Assembly: GCA_934177995.1 (NCBI GenBank)
Contig: CAKPPW010000007.1
Coordinates: forward strand, 1 to 55,171
Length of the DNA: 55,171 bases
Origin: an uncultured Bacilli bacterium
GTDB lineage: Bacteria; Bacillota_I; Bacilli_A; RF39; UBA660
Reading direction: 5' to 3'
How positions within the stretch are numbered: position 1 is the first letter of the stretch; each line of letters begins with the position of its first letter. Both the position numbers and the translations under genes were made by a program. Below the pieces are notes generated by a model. The model had not been told where the DNA came from and did no database searches. It saw only the letters and a program-made list of their open reading frames with translations. Below are positions 15,705-23,943 of this stretch, one piece after another.

Positions 15705-15714
15705 CCCCCTGAAG
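15705..15714 (+). repeat. Middle att core shared by elements 1 and 2
   Basis: CCCCCTGAAG marks the right end of element 1 and the left end of element 2. It is followed by GGAGCC-GAAA-GGCTCC and ACTTTTTG, a terminator hairpin different from those at the outer sites, as expected if each element carries its own 3' end for the target gene. Confidence 0.72.
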
Positions 15715-15775
15715 GAGCCGAAAGGCTCCACTTTTTGTTTGATTTATAAGGGTTTTCTATAAATATGGTAGAACG

Positions 15776-15796
15776 CTACCCATCAGCTACCCATCA
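15776..15796 (+). repeat. Arm-type repeat pair of element 2, left copy
   Basis: CTACCCATCA occurs twice, separated by a single G, 62 bp inside the middle core. The identical 21-bp arrangement recurs at 30377-30397 inside the other end and nowhere else noticed. It differs from the element-1 arm sequence, so the two integrases probably have separate arm specificity. Confidence 0.65.
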
Positions 15797-15817
15797 CAAC
15801 CTATGGTTTGTATAAGT

Positions 15818-16968
15818 TTAATATAGTTTATTTGGAGACTTTTCATTAAAGTCTTTTTCTAATGTGTCAAAGAATTTTGGTACATTTGCAAGATCTTTTT
15901 TAAACATATGAGTATAAGTTTCTAGTGTTTCAGTAGTTTCAGAATGACCTAAAAAGTTAGAAACAGCGGTTATTGGAGCAGAGCCAGATATTAAGGCTGA
16001 TGCACATGAATGTCTAAAGTCGTGTAATCTAATTCTTCTTACTCCAGCTTTTTCAGCATATTTATCTCTATAGAAGTACATTCTACCTGTAGCCATTGGA
16101 ACATCATCACCAAGTACAAACCAAGTTTGTTTGAATTTTACTATTCTTTCATTTGATTTTTTAAGTTCTGCTAAGTCATTTAGTAGAGTAGTTGCGATTG
16201 GAATTGTTCTATTGGATGCTTCTATTTTAGTACTAGAAATATACCATTCTGTATTAGCGTTAGAATTAGAGGGATTTAATACTTGTTGAGAAACGGTTAA
16301 AAGTTTATTTTAAAGTCTATATGTTTCCATTGTAATCCTCTTGCTTCAGACCTTCTTAATTCACAATAATATAATAATTCAAAGAAACATTTATATCTTA
16401 AATCATCAACTACTGAAATAAATTTAAAGAATTCTTCAGGTTCGTAAAAATCCATTTCTTTCTTCAATGCTCCTGGAGTTTTAAAAGGTTCTAATTTGTT
16501 ATAAAACTTTCTTAAATTAAAATCCCATTGTTTTTCAGCAAAGTTAATGACTTGCTTTATAAATTTTTGAATATCTGTTTTATATCTATCACAGAGATTT
16601 GTTTTATTAATTTGTGCTCTCCATTTTTGATATAAATCCCAATCTAAGTTTACTAATTCTACATTATCAAGTAATCCCGTATATTTGATTCTATCTCTAT
16701 ATGTCTTAAGAGTAGAATCTTTTATTTTATCTTTCTGATATTCATAATATATAGTGTAGGCTTCTTTAAATGTCATATGTGGATTTACTTCAACATCTTT
16801 ATATTTATTTAAATATTCTTTTTCAGCTTGTAATGCTTCATTTTCAGTCATATAAGCTTTTGATTGATATTGATGCCTTTTACCATCTAAACCTTTATTA
16901 TATTGTATAAATACCCATGATCTTCCATCTTTTGTTATTTTGTTTTCTTTAAGTTTTCTTACGGACAT
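15818..16968 (-). pseudogene. Tyrosine integrase of element 2, frameshifted
   Basis: The N-terminal part (16968 down to 16297) starts MSVRKLKEN and reads to LQWKHIDFKINF then stops. A shift of one base at the AAAA run near 16309 restores a continuous frame reading NKLLTVSQQVLNP ... TIPIATTLLNDLAELKK ... FVLGDDVPMATGRMYF and on through the C-terminal part ending at 15818. The catalytic R (in CELRRSEARGL), HDFRHSCASAL, FLGHSE and the Tyr in LETYTHMF are all present across the break. Restored length is about 383 residues. An AAAGGAGGAATGAA site precedes the start. One missing A in an A-run explains it: a real inactivation, programmed slippage or an assembly error are all possible. Confidence 0.88.
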
Positions 16969-17066
16969 TTCATTCCTCCTTTTCTTATCCGTAAAATATC
17001 GACATACATCTATATTTTACCATCAATTTTTAATATTTATCTTGTTTATCATTTTTTATTAAGAAA

Positions 17067-17093
17067 AAAGACCAACAATAGAGTTGATCTTTT
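17067..17093 (-). terminator. Bidirectional terminator
   Basis: AAAGACCAAC and GTTGATCTTT pair with one internal mismatch. T runs on both sides suit the minus-strand gene ending at 17108 in particular. Confidence 0.6.
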
Positions 17094-17107
17094 AATAATT
17101 TGAAACG

Positions 17108-17680
17108 TTATTTTTTATTTTTGGTATTAATCTGTTTTTTTACATCTTCTTGCATTTTTATTAATTTATTGTGTACATATACATTAGCAATATCAATTTC
17201 TTCAGAATTTGGTGTTTTTAGTATTTTATCGCAGTTTGGACAATAATTTTGAGCAGTTCCATAATAATAATTTCCATGGGAACTTCTTTTAATTAATTCT
17301 CCTTTGCATTTGTTACATATTGGTCTAAAGTTTTTGATTGTTATTTCATTATATAACTCAGAGTAATTCCAAGCATATCTAATACCTTCATAAATATCAT
17401 CATTATAATCTTCATACCATTTTTTAATATTACTAGCATCGTTTATTTTAACAATAATTAATAAAATAGCAAATATTATTATACCTACTATTAACAATAC
17501 CCATAATGGAATATTAATATTAAGTATAAAAACGATACTATTGAATATCCATTTTAAAAAAGATAGTATTCCTTCTAATATGTTGATATCCTGTAGTTTA
17601 GAAGTTATTATTCCTCCAACTACAGTCACTATAACTGGTAATAAAAACCAAATCCAAATAGATTTAAAAATTTTTTTCAT
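17108..17680 (-). CDS. Membrane protein with zinc-ribbon domain, 190 aa
   Basis: Not assigned to a family. Two membrane helices (about 8-26, IWIWFLLPVIVTVVGGIIT; about 58-78, PLWVLLIVGIIIFAILLII) are followed by a soluble domain with a four-cysteine zinc ribbon, CNKC ... CPNC, with 29 residues between the pairs (about 120-155). The ATG at 17680 is chosen because GGAAGGTG stands 9 bases upstream; a GTG 12 bases earlier would overlap that site. It is the last gene of the mobilization operon, 44 bases after the relaxase. It might help couple the relaxase to a membrane channel or mediate exclusion (inference). Confidence 0.6.
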   Translation of the reverse strand: MKKIFKSIWIWFLLPVIVTVVGGIITSKLQDINILEGILSFLKWIFNSIVFILNINIPLWVLLIVGIIIFAILLIIVKINDASNIKKWYEDYNDDIYEGIRYAWNYSELYNEITIKNFRPICNKCKGELIKRSSHGNYYYGTAQNYCPNCDKILKTPNSEEIDIANVYVHNKLIKMQEDVKKQINTKNKK

Positions 17681-17724
17681 ATGATAAATCACCTTCCGAA
17701 ATGTTGTTTACATAGATAATTATA

Positions 17725-19170
17725 TCATAATTCAAAGTCATCTGATTTATCTCGTTCATATTTTTTATTAACTTTTTTACTTAAATCTTTAAAAGCAGAG
17801 TAATCGTATTTCTGATTTTTATCAACATCAAATCCTAGCGTTCTTTTTAGTGCTTTATATAAATCTATTGCTACATTTTTAACATTACTAATAATTGTAT
17901 CGATATTTTCTTTTAATTCAGTTAATTCATTTCTTAATGAACTAATTATTGTGTTTTGATATTTTATAGTATCATCTTTTTCTTTAATAATTAAATTTTG
18001 ATCTTCAATTATTTTATCTTTTTCTATTAATGTTTTACCTGATTTAAGATTTTTAATTTCAGTATTTAATTTATCAATTTGTTTCTGTTTAGATTCTAAT
18101 TTTATTTCATTTTGTTCTATTATTTTTGATTTATTCAAATTATCTTTAGTTATTTCTTTTGAGTATTTAGATAGATTGTTTATATCTTTTTCTTTATATC
18201 CAATTATTTTGCCTTTTTCAGGATTTAGAAGAGGATTTGTATCTACATTAGATATTTTCTCTTTATATGATATTTCAACTTCATTTAGGGCTTTATTCTT
18301 ATTTAATTCAAGTTCCATTAGTTTGTTTTCTTCTTGCAGTTCTTCTAAATATTTTTCTGCTTTTGTTTGATGATATTTATTTCCTCCAATTTGACCTCTA
18401 TCAAGATTAAAACCTTTAGAGGTTATAAATTTATTATAATCATCTTGTATTTTAGCAAATGATGTTTTAAATCTTTTATCTTTCCAAAATTGATCACAAT
18501 TTAGAAATTTTCCTTTTTCTATTGAATATAAATTTTTATTTTCATCTTTCTTTTGAATAGGTATTAACTTTTCTTTTCCATCTTTTCCTATATAAGATTT
18601 TAATATTTGATGACCATTACTATCTGTTTCAAATACTTTTCTATGAACTTCATTTACTACCGGAGTAAAATAAAAATGCATATGTGGAGTATCTTCATCA
18701 AAATGAATAGCAGAGTAGACTACATTTTCTTTTCCAACTAAATTACTTAAAAATTCATGTGAACATTTAAAATAATTTAATACTTGTTCTGGAATATCAT
18801 TTGGATTATTAATAACTACTTTATTAATAGGTTCTCCTTTATGTTCTCCAGTTAAATGTTTTCTTCCTGTATCTTCAAATTTCATTCCTAATGATTTAAA
18901 GAATTCTTGTCCACTCGTTATTATGCATCCGTTTAATAAATTGATATTTTTATTGTTCTTGTTAAATTCTACATTATTTTTATATAGAGTTTTATATGTT
19001 GAACTAGCTAAATTAGTACTACATAATGGAATAAATTCAATATTATATTTAGTTCTATTTGTATCATAATTACCTGTACCAATTCTATCAGTAAGTTCTT
19101 TACTAAGACCACCAATATCTGAAGATTTAATTTTGTTTGTTATAGTTAAAACTTGTTTTCCATCAAACAT
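17725..19170 (-). CDS. mob: MobV-type relaxase (Pre/Mob family)
   Basis: Nicks oriT and carries the DNA strand during mobilization. The HUH signature AIHFDEDTPHMHFYFTPV (H156, H163, H165, with D158 and E159) is clear. The N-terminal stretch KELTDRIGTGNYDTNRTKYN fits motif 1 of MOBV enzymes, where an Asn or Tyr-rich segment supplies the nucleophile. Residues about 280-440 form a long coiled coil (ELQEENKLMELELNKNKALN ... KLNTEIKNLKSGKT), usual in this family. Length 481 is normal. AGGGATTTATATAA precedes the ATG. The structured noncoding DNA immediately upstream is the likely oriT. No type IV secretion genes lie here, so transfer would use a helper. Confidence 0.88.
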   Translation of the reverse strand: MFDGKQVLTITNKIKSSDIGGLSKELTDRIGTGNYDTNRTKYNIEFIPLCSTNLASSTYKTLYKNNVEFNKNNKNINLLNGCIITSGQEFFKSLGMKFEDTGRKHLTGEHKGEPINKVVINNPNDIPEQVLNYFKCSHEFLSNLVGKENVVYSAIHFDEDTPHMHFYFTPVVNEVHRKVFETDSNGHQILKSYIGKDGKEKLIPIQKKDENKNLYSIEKGKFLNCDQFWKDKRFKTSFAKIQDDYNKFITSKGFNLDRGQIGGNKYHQTKAEKYLEELQEENKLMELELNKNKALNEVEISYKEKISNVDTNPLLNPEKGKIIGYKEKDINNLSKYSKEITKDNLNKSKIIEQNEIKLESKQKQIDKLNTEIKNLKSGKTLIEKDKIIEDQNLIIKEKDDTIKYQNTIISSLRNELTELKENIDTIISNVKNVAIDLYKALKRTLGFDVDKNQKYDYSAFKDLSKKVNKKYERDKSDDFEL

Positions 19171-19253
19171 TTATATAAATCCCTTCATATATCTATGACA
19201 TTGTGACATTAATAATATGTGTGGTTTTGAGGGATTGGTCATTTATGACCTAT

Positions 19254-19447
19254 CTCACTAGGGCATAGCCCAAAAGTGAGTTAAGGGAATCCCTTAAAAA
19301 CCCGTTCTTGTTTAAGCAAAGACTTAAGGTGATTTAAGTCTAAGCAATAAACAAGTGATTATTTATTAAAAAATAAATAATCAGAAGATGAGCCATTATC
19401 GCCACTTTCATTGCTACGCAACAAAACGTGCCACATTATTCATCTTC
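19254..19447. other. Candidate oriT / structured noncoding region
   Basis: A 283-bp gap lies between relaxase and replication ATPase and contains five consecutive perfect inverted repeats: CTCACT-A-GGGC-ATA-GCCC-AAA-AGTGAG (19254-19280), TTAAGGGA-A-TCCCTTAA (19281-19297), AGACTTAA-6-TTAAGTCT (19320-19341) nested in TTGTTT/AAACAA (19308-19354), GATTATTTATT-4-AATAAATAATC (19357-19382), and GAAGATGA/TCATCTTC (19384-19447). The first, beside the relaxase gene, is the best oriT stem candidate. Others may serve second-strand initiation or an origin. No ORF fits. Confidence 0.6.
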
Positions 19448-19453
19448 ATTTTG

Positions 19454-20392
19454 TTAAGGCTCTATAAATGTAGCATGATATAATCTACTATCAGCAGTTC
19501 TACATTTAGTAATATGAACGCCTTCACTTTCTAAAAGTTCAATACTATTATTGAGTAATCTTCCGAATCTTTTAGGTGACATTGGTATATTAGCTTTTAA
19601 TACTATATCAGTACAGGTAAAATCAATTTCTTTTTGACTAGCAACATATTTTATAAATGATGTTAGTTCAAAAGATAATTCATCTTCTTCAATAGAATTT
19701 ATTTTAAGAAATATAAGATTATCTAATTTTTTTAATTGAATATCTATTTCTGAAAAATCTCTATTTATAGTTTGTAATTTAACATATTTTTTATTTGCTT
19801 TATTTTCAATTAAAGTTATTCTTCCATCAACAGTTGCATCTAGTGCAATACTTCCTAATGTTTTACCGGTTTTATTTAGATGATGTGTAACTAAAAAAGT
19901 TACATTATATTTATCACAATAGGTTCTTAATTTTGGAAATATTTGCTGTGATACATCTTGATAATTATTAATATCATATTGGACTCCAAAATCAATATCT
20001 TTTAACATATCTAAAATTATAAGTTTGCCATTATATTCTTCAGCAAATGTTTTTATATCATATTCTAAATCATTTAAAGATATATTTGCTTTATTCTGTC
20101 TATCAATTATAAATAAAGAGTCCTTTTTTGCTGATAGTTCCATGAATTCTAGACGTTCCTTTAATTGAATTTTATCTGATTCTGTGGTAACATATAAAAC
20201 AGGTGAGGGATTTACTTTGTATCCTAAAAATGGTGTTCCGTTAATAACGGAGCAGGAAAGTTGCAGTGCCAACATAGACTTTCCTACTTTTGGATTAGAT
20301 ACTAAGAGATACACGCCTTTAGACTTCATTATATTATTTATGATGATGTCTTTTTTTATGTTTGTATCTATTTGTTCAATTGGTTTAAGCAA
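19454..20392 (-). CDS. RecA-like replication ATPase (RepA/AAA_25 type)
   Basis: Hexameric-helicase-type ATPase of plasmids and integrative elements. Walker A VSNPKVGKSMLALQL is near the N-terminus, Walker B KLIILDMLKDID near residue 125, and VTFLVTHHLNKTGKTLGSIALDATVD is the typical sensor/H segment of RepA-like helicases (HxxK...GS.A). A C-terminal winged-helix region follows (FTCTDIVLKANIPMSPKRFGRLLN). TTG at 20392 is preferred because AAAGGAG lies 9 bases upstream; the ATG at 20401 directly abuts that site. It overlaps the end of the Xis-like gene by 8 bases. Probably helps replicate element 2 after excision. Confidence 0.8.
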   Translation of the reverse strand: MLKPIEQIDTNIKKDIIINNIMKSKGVYLLVSNPKVGKSMLALQLSCSVINGTPFLGYKVNPSPVLYVTTESDKIQLKERLEFMELSAKKDSLFIIDRQNKANISLNDLEYDIKTFAEEYNGKLIILDMLKDIDFGVQYDINNYQDVSQQIFPKLRTYCDKYNVTFLVTHHLNKTGKTLGSIALDATVDGRITLIENKANKKYVKLQTINRDFSEIDIQLKKLDNLIFLKINSIEEDELSFELTSFIKYVASQKEIDFTCTDIVLKANIPMSPKRFGRLLNNSIELLESEGVHITKCRTADSRLYHATFIEP

Positions 20393-20639
20393 TTTTAACA
20401 TCTCCTTTCAAATTTTTACTTCTTGACTCTAAATAGTCAATATCAATATTTAAATATTTAACAACTTCTTGCATAGGAACAGCATTCTTAGGAACATAAT
20501 ATCCTTCTTTTTCTAAGTCATTTTTAATTTTACTTTTTATAGTTAATGCTGAATTTCTTCCTATGTTTGCTAATTTCATTAAATCTGATAAATTGCACCA
20601 TTGTTGTGCGATTAATTTTAAAGTTTCATCTACGGTCAT
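20385..20639 (-). CDS. Xis-like DUF3173-type protein of element 2
   Basis: An 84-residue relative of the element-1 protein at 14146: QQWCNLSDLMKLANIGRNSALTIKSKIKNDLEKEGYYVPKNAVPMQEVVKYLNIDIDYL shows the same helix-turn-helix, long helix, G-YYVPK-AVP and final YLNID motif. Here it is separated from its integrase by 3.4 kb and lies in the replication/mobilization operon, so it may regulate transcription or replication rather than excision only. GGGAGGTGGAAT precedes the ATG. Confidence 0.65.
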   Translation of the reverse strand: MTVDETLKLIAQQWCNLSDLMKLANIGRNSALTIKSKIKNDLEKEGYYVPKNAVPMQEVVKYLNIDIDYLESRSKNLKGDVKIA

Positions 20640-20651
20640 ATTCCACCTCCC

Positions 20652-20975
20652 TTATCTTTCTAATTCTTTGTATTTCTTATATTTCAAATCAACTAAGTTT
20701 TTAAATTCATCAGTTGGTTGTATTGAAACATTAAGACCAAGATATGAATCTTTATCTACACATTCTTCTAGATTTGAAAAATGTGTATAATCATATTTTT
20801 CTAATTCTTTAGAACTTTTGATAGTTTCTTCTCTAGTATTTTTGTCTATTAATAATCTTCTAAGTGATTTAGTTAAGTCATAACAGATTAAACAATATAA
20901 TCCTTTAGCGCTTAATGATAAATCAGGATTATCTAAAACATCTTTTCTTACTAAAACGAAATATTTTTGATCCAC
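20652..20975 (-). CDS. Winged-helix replication/regulatory protein, 107 aa
   Basis: First gene of the minus-strand operon. KYFVLVRKDVLDNPDLSLSAKGLYCLICYDL is the N-terminal winged-helix pattern seen in RepA-N/DnaD-like proteins of Bacillota mobile elements (strand, LSxxAKGLY helix). The rest is a short charged tail, so it is a mini version of the protein encoded at 3292-4053 in element 1. The GTG at 20975 is chosen because AAAGGAGG stands 8 bases upstream; a GTG at 20984 overlaps that site. It follows a leader of about 210 nt from the divergent promoter at 21191-21219. Confidence 0.55.
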   Translation of the reverse strand: MDQKYFVLVRKDVLDNPDLSLSAKGLYCLICYDLTKSLRRLLIDKNTREETIKSSKELEKYDYTHFSNLEECVDKDSYLGLNVSIQPTDEFKNLVDLKYKKYKELER

Positions 20976-21090
20976 TTTTACCACCTCCTTTACTAGTTTT
21001 AAAAGGGTAGAGTTCTACCTGAACTATTGCTCTTTGTGAAATTTTAGTTATTTCATAACTCCCGTGCTAATAGGGTATTCTGCCTTGCAT
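20929..21090 (-). pseudogene. Possible small ORF in the operon leader with in-frame TAG
   Basis: On the minus strand an ATG at 21090 gives MQGRIPY, then TAG, then an open stretch of 45 codons beginning HGSYEITKISQRAIVQVELY and running into the next gene in another frame. The post-stop stretch reads like real protein and could be a decayed or leader-encoded small gene. No ribosome binding site was seen, so this is a weak call. Confidence 0.25.
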
Positions 21091-21159
21091 TTTTTTACTT
21101 AATGGCTTATCGGCGATTTCCACTAAGACTAAGTTTTCAAAGAACTATTTTTGAATGTA

Positions 21160-21281
21160 GAACGATGATATCGTTCATGAATTCAACTACATAATATCAA
21201 AACTAAATAAACATGTCAATACATTTTTGAACGATTTTTTCGTTCTTTTTTGTTTACTTATAAATTTTATTGTGATAAAAT
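21160..21281. promoter_or_regulatory. Divergent promoter switch with two 17-bp operators
   Basis: Operator O1 GAACGATGATATCGTTC (21160-21176) and O2 GAACGATTTTTTCGTTC (21229-21245) share the dyad GAACGA-5-TCGTTC. A minus-strand promoter (TTGACA, 17 bp, TATTAT; 21219 to 21191) drives the replication/mobilization operon, with O1 just downstream of its start and O2 just upstream of its -35. A plus-strand promoter (TTTACT, 17 bp, TAAAAT; 21253-21281) drives the XRE gene, with O2 beside its -35. The layout suits control of both directions by the adjacent XRE protein. Confidence 0.72.
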
Positions 21282-21322
21282 GGACTTAGATACCAGAAAA
21301 TGGGGAAAGAGAGGAATCTTTT

Positions 21323-21844
21323 ATGGCTAGTAGTGAATTGAAAATTGTTATTGAGAATGCAAGAAAAGCACAAGGATATTCACAAAGACAATTAGCAAAA
21401 GAAATAGGATTAAGTCAAAGTACATATAACGATACAATTAATGGAAAAATAAAAAAAGTTGATGTAGAAATATTGAGAAAAATAGCAGAAGGTTTAAATC
21501 TTTCTTTAGATTATTTGTTAAAACTTTCTGGTTATGGTGATGTATATACTTATATGAATGTTGAAAAATATTCCAATAAGTCTACAAGAAACTTTGTAGA
21601 ACTGTTAGATAAATATCAAAAATTTCAAATTGATATTTTAGAATGGGATTATCAAAAAAGAGAAAAAGCATTTGAATTACAGGATTACATAAAAAATATA
21701 AAAATGGAAATTAAAATCATTTCAGATGGTGGTGTAAGAAGAATGACTGATGAAGAACTTTTAAAAAACTTAGATGAAATGTACGAGAAAACAAAGGAAA
21801 TTGCTAGAAAATATGACTATAGTAAACTTCCGAAAGATGTTTAG
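21323..21844 (+). CDS. XRE-family regulator of element 2
   Basis: DNA-binding regulator of 173 residues. The N-terminal HTH (residues about 5-65) reads LKIVIENARKAQGYSQRQLAKEIGLSQSTYNDTINGKIKKVDVEILRKIAEGLNLSLDYLLKLS, a textbook XRE domain. The C-terminal half is helical and charged (FVELLDKYQKFQIDILEWDYQKREKAFELQDYI), probably for dimerisation or signal sensing; no protease or peptidase motif is visible. The ATG follows GAGAGGAATCTTTT. It lies 11 bases before the first methyltransferase gene, so it is co-transcribed with the restriction system and could also act as its control protein. Confidence 0.85.
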   Translation: MASSELKIVIENARKAQGYSQRQLAKEIGLSQSTYNDTINGKIKKVDVEILRKIAEGLNLSLDYLLKLSGYGDVYTYMNVEKYSNKSTRNFVELLDKYQKFQIDILEWDYQKREKAFELQDYIKNIKMEIKIISDGGVRRMTDEELLKNLDEMYEKTKEIARKYDYSKLPKDV

Positions 21845-21855
21845 GAGGAATTGGT

Positions 21856-22926
21856 ATGAGTAAAAAATATAATGTTATTGATTTATTTTGTGGATGCGGA
21901 GGATTGAGTAAAGGTTTTGAAATGGCAGGATTTAACATTGTCGGTGGTGTTGATTTTAATAAAGAGGCTATAGAAACTTATAATTACAATTTTAAAAATG
22001 CAAAAGGTTTATTTATTGATATTTTAAATTTAAGTGAGGAAGAAATTAAATCGAATTTTGGTGATTTTAATACAATCGATATTATTGTTGGAGGCCCACC
22101 ATGCCAAGGTTTTTCGTCTGCAAATAGAAACAAGGTAAATGATGATCCAAGAAATAAATTGTTTTTTCAATTTGTTAAATTTGTAGATTTGTATAATCCC
22201 AAAGTAGTCGTTATAGAAAATGTAAGGGGGATTGTAACAGAAAATAATGGATATGCTAAAGATCAAATTTATAAAATTTTTGAAGAAAGAGGTTATAAAG
22301 TTACACACAAAATTCTTGATGCATCGGAATATGGTGTTCCTCAAAAAAGAATGAGAAATTTTTTTGTTGCTACTAAAAATATTGATTTTAAATTTGATGA
22401 TTTAAAAGTAATTAAGAAAAAAGTTACAGTTAAAGATGCATTAATGGATTTATATAATTATGAGAATGATGATGAAATAATTAAAAAGGCAGATACAAAT
22501 AAAATGTCTGAATATGCTAAGAAAATGAATAAAAATAGTGAAATATACAATCATGAAGTAAGATATCCTGCTGATATTGTACAAAAAAGAATTTCATATG
22601 TTAAACAAGGTGAAAATTGGCAAGTAATTCCTGATGAATTATTTTCTAATCAAAGAAATAATAGGCATTCATCAGCATATAAAAGATTAAATGAAAAAGA
22701 TGTATCAGTCACAATAGACACAGGAAATTCACATAGTAATTATTTTCATCCGCTATATAATAGAATTCCAACTGTTAGAGAAGCTGCAAGAATTCAATCT
22801 TTTACTGATGATTTTATTTTTTGTGGATCAAGAACTAGTCAATACAGACAAGTTGGTAACGCAGTGCCTCCTTTATTAGCAAAGGCAATTGCTGAAAAAT
22901 TGAAGGAGTTGATGGATAATGAATAA
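21856..22926 (+). CDS. DNA cytosine-5 methyltransferase 1 (LlaJI M1-like)
   Basis: Methylates cytosine C5 to protect host DNA. All landmark motifs are present: I VIDLFCGCGGLSKGFEMAGF, IV GGPPCQGFSS with the catalytic Cys, VI VIENVRG, VIII PQKRMRNFF (QxR), and X RQVGNAVPP. Length 356 is usual. It starts after TTAGGAGGAATTGGT and overlaps the second methyltransferase by 8 bases. The two are clearly paralogous. The arrangement of two m5C enzymes followed by McrB/McrC-like subunits matches the LlaJI system, where each enzyme protects one strand of an asymmetric site (established for LlaJI; the target here is unknown). Confidence 0.93.
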   Translation: MSKKYNVIDLFCGCGGLSKGFEMAGFNIVGGVDFNKEAIETYNYNFKNAKGLFIDILNLSEEEIKSNFGDFNTIDIIVGGPPCQGFSSANRNKVNDDPRNKLFFQFVKFVDLYNPKVVVIENVRGIVTENNGYAKDQIYKIFEERGYKVTHKILDASEYGVPQKRMRNFFVATKNIDFKFDDLKVIKKKVTVKDALMDLYNYENDDEIIKKADTNKMSEYAKKMNKNSEIYNHEVRYPADIVQKRISYVKQGENWQVIPDELFSNQRNNRHSSAYKRLNEKDVSVTIDTGNSHSNYFHPLYNRIPTVREAARIQSFTDDFIFCGSRTSQYRQVGNAVPPLLAKAIAEKLKELMDNE

Positions 22927-23941
22927 TTGTATTATTGATTTATTTTGCGGATGCGGTGGATTAAGTAAGGGTTTTGAAATGGCTGGATTTCAATCAGTTT
23001 TAGCCATAGATTTTTGGAAAGATGCTGTTAATACATATAACTATAACCACAATTCTCAGATAGCTATTTGTGATGATGTTTCTAAAATTTCAAATGAATT
23101 TCTTGATGAATTTTTAAAGAAGAATAAAATTGTTGGAATTGTTGGAGGTCCACCATGTCAAGGTTATAGTACTGTTGGTAAAAGAGATATAAATGATGAT
23201 AGAAATTATTTATATTTGCAATATTGTAGAATTGTTGAAAAAGTAAAACCTGAATTTTTTGTTTTAGAAAATGTTAAAGGATTATTAACGCTTGATAAAG
23301 GTGCTTTTAAAGATGATATTGTTAAGCGTTTTTCTGAGTTGGGTTATAAAGTTGAATATAAAATAATGTGTGCATCAGACTATGGTGTTCCACAAAATAG
23401 AAATCGTGTATTTTTTGTCGGAATTAAAAATAAATCATTTGTTTTTCCAGAACCTTTTAAAGATAAAGTATCAACAGATGAGGCAATATCTGATTTAATT
23501 GGAAATGAGACAGAATACACTTCACTTCCAATAAATGATTATCAAAAATTAATGAGAAGAAACTCAAAAAAACTACTAAATAATGAATTTACTACTCATA
23601 CTGATAAAACAATTGAAGTAATTAGTCAAATACCAGATGGTGGAAAGATAACTGATTTACCAAAAGAATACTGGGAAATAAGAAAATATAATAAAGCATT
23701 TCAAAGAATGAATTCAAAATTGCCATCTAATACAATAGACACAGGACATCGTAATTATTTTCATTATAAGGAAAATAGAATTCCAACAGTTAGAGAATCT
23801 GCAAGAATTCAATCTTTTACTGATGATTTTGAATTTTTAGGCTCAAGAACAAGTCAATATAAACAGGTTGGTAATGCTGTACCGCCATTGCTAGCTTATG
23901 TAATTGCAAAATCAATAATGGAGCAAATAAAAGGAGAATAA
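22919..23941 (+). CDS. DNA cytosine-5 methyltransferase 2 (LlaJI M2-like)
   Basis: The second m5C enzyme of 340 residues, with motif I IIDLFCGCGGLSKGFEMAGF, IV GGPPCQGYSTVGKR, VI FVLENVKG, VIII PQNRNRVFFVG and X KQVGNAVPPLLA. Its target-recognition region between motifs VIII and IX differs from the first enzyme, as expected if the two read opposite strands of an asymmetric sequence. The start ATG lies inside the last codons of the first methyltransferase with AAGGAG upstream, indicating translational coupling. The next gene starts 2 bases after its stop. Confidence 0.93.
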   Translation: MNNCIIDLFCGCGGLSKGFEMAGFQSVLAIDFWKDAVNTYNYNHNSQIAICDDVSKISNEFLDEFLKKNKIVGIVGGPPCQGYSTVGKRDINDDRNYLYLQYCRIVEKVKPEFFVLENVKGLLTLDKGAFKDDIVKRFSELGYKVEYKIMCASDYGVPQNRNRVFFVGIKNKSFVFPEPFKDKVSTDEAISDLIGNETEYTSLPINDYQKLMRRNSKKLLNNEFTTHTDKTIEVISQIPDGGKITDLPKEYWEIRKYNKAFQRMNSKLPSNTIDTGHRNYFHYKENRIPTVRESARIQSFTDDFEFLGSRTSQYKQVGNAVPPLLAYVIAKSIMEQIKGE

Positions 23942-23943
23942 TA

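Larger units (their letters stand above)
2022..15714. mobile_element. Integrative element 1 (13.7 kb, replicative, satellite- or plasmid-like)
   Basis: It is bounded by CCCCCTGAAG cores. An intact tyrosine integrase and overlapping Xis-like gene sit at its right end, and matched integrase-arm repeats lie about 90-110 bp inside each core. Content: a DnaD/Rep-like winged-helix protein, many small unknown proteins, an XRE regulator with repeated operators, a RecA-like small ATPase, a serine recombinase, then SSB-like protein, family B DNA polymerase and superfamily 3 helicase. No relaxase, coupling protein, terminase or capsid gene was recognised, so transfer may use a helper phage or plasmid. 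Boundaries are inferred from repeats and should be accurate to a few bases. Confidence 0.8.

Noticed and set aside
2022..15714. Element 1 as a prophage
   Set aside because: No terminase, portal, capsid, tail, holin or lysin gene was recognised among the open frames.
19254..19447. Palindrome cluster as a group of terminators
   Set aside because: Most stems lack a following T run on the minus strand and they lie next to a relaxase gene, which fits oriT/origin better.
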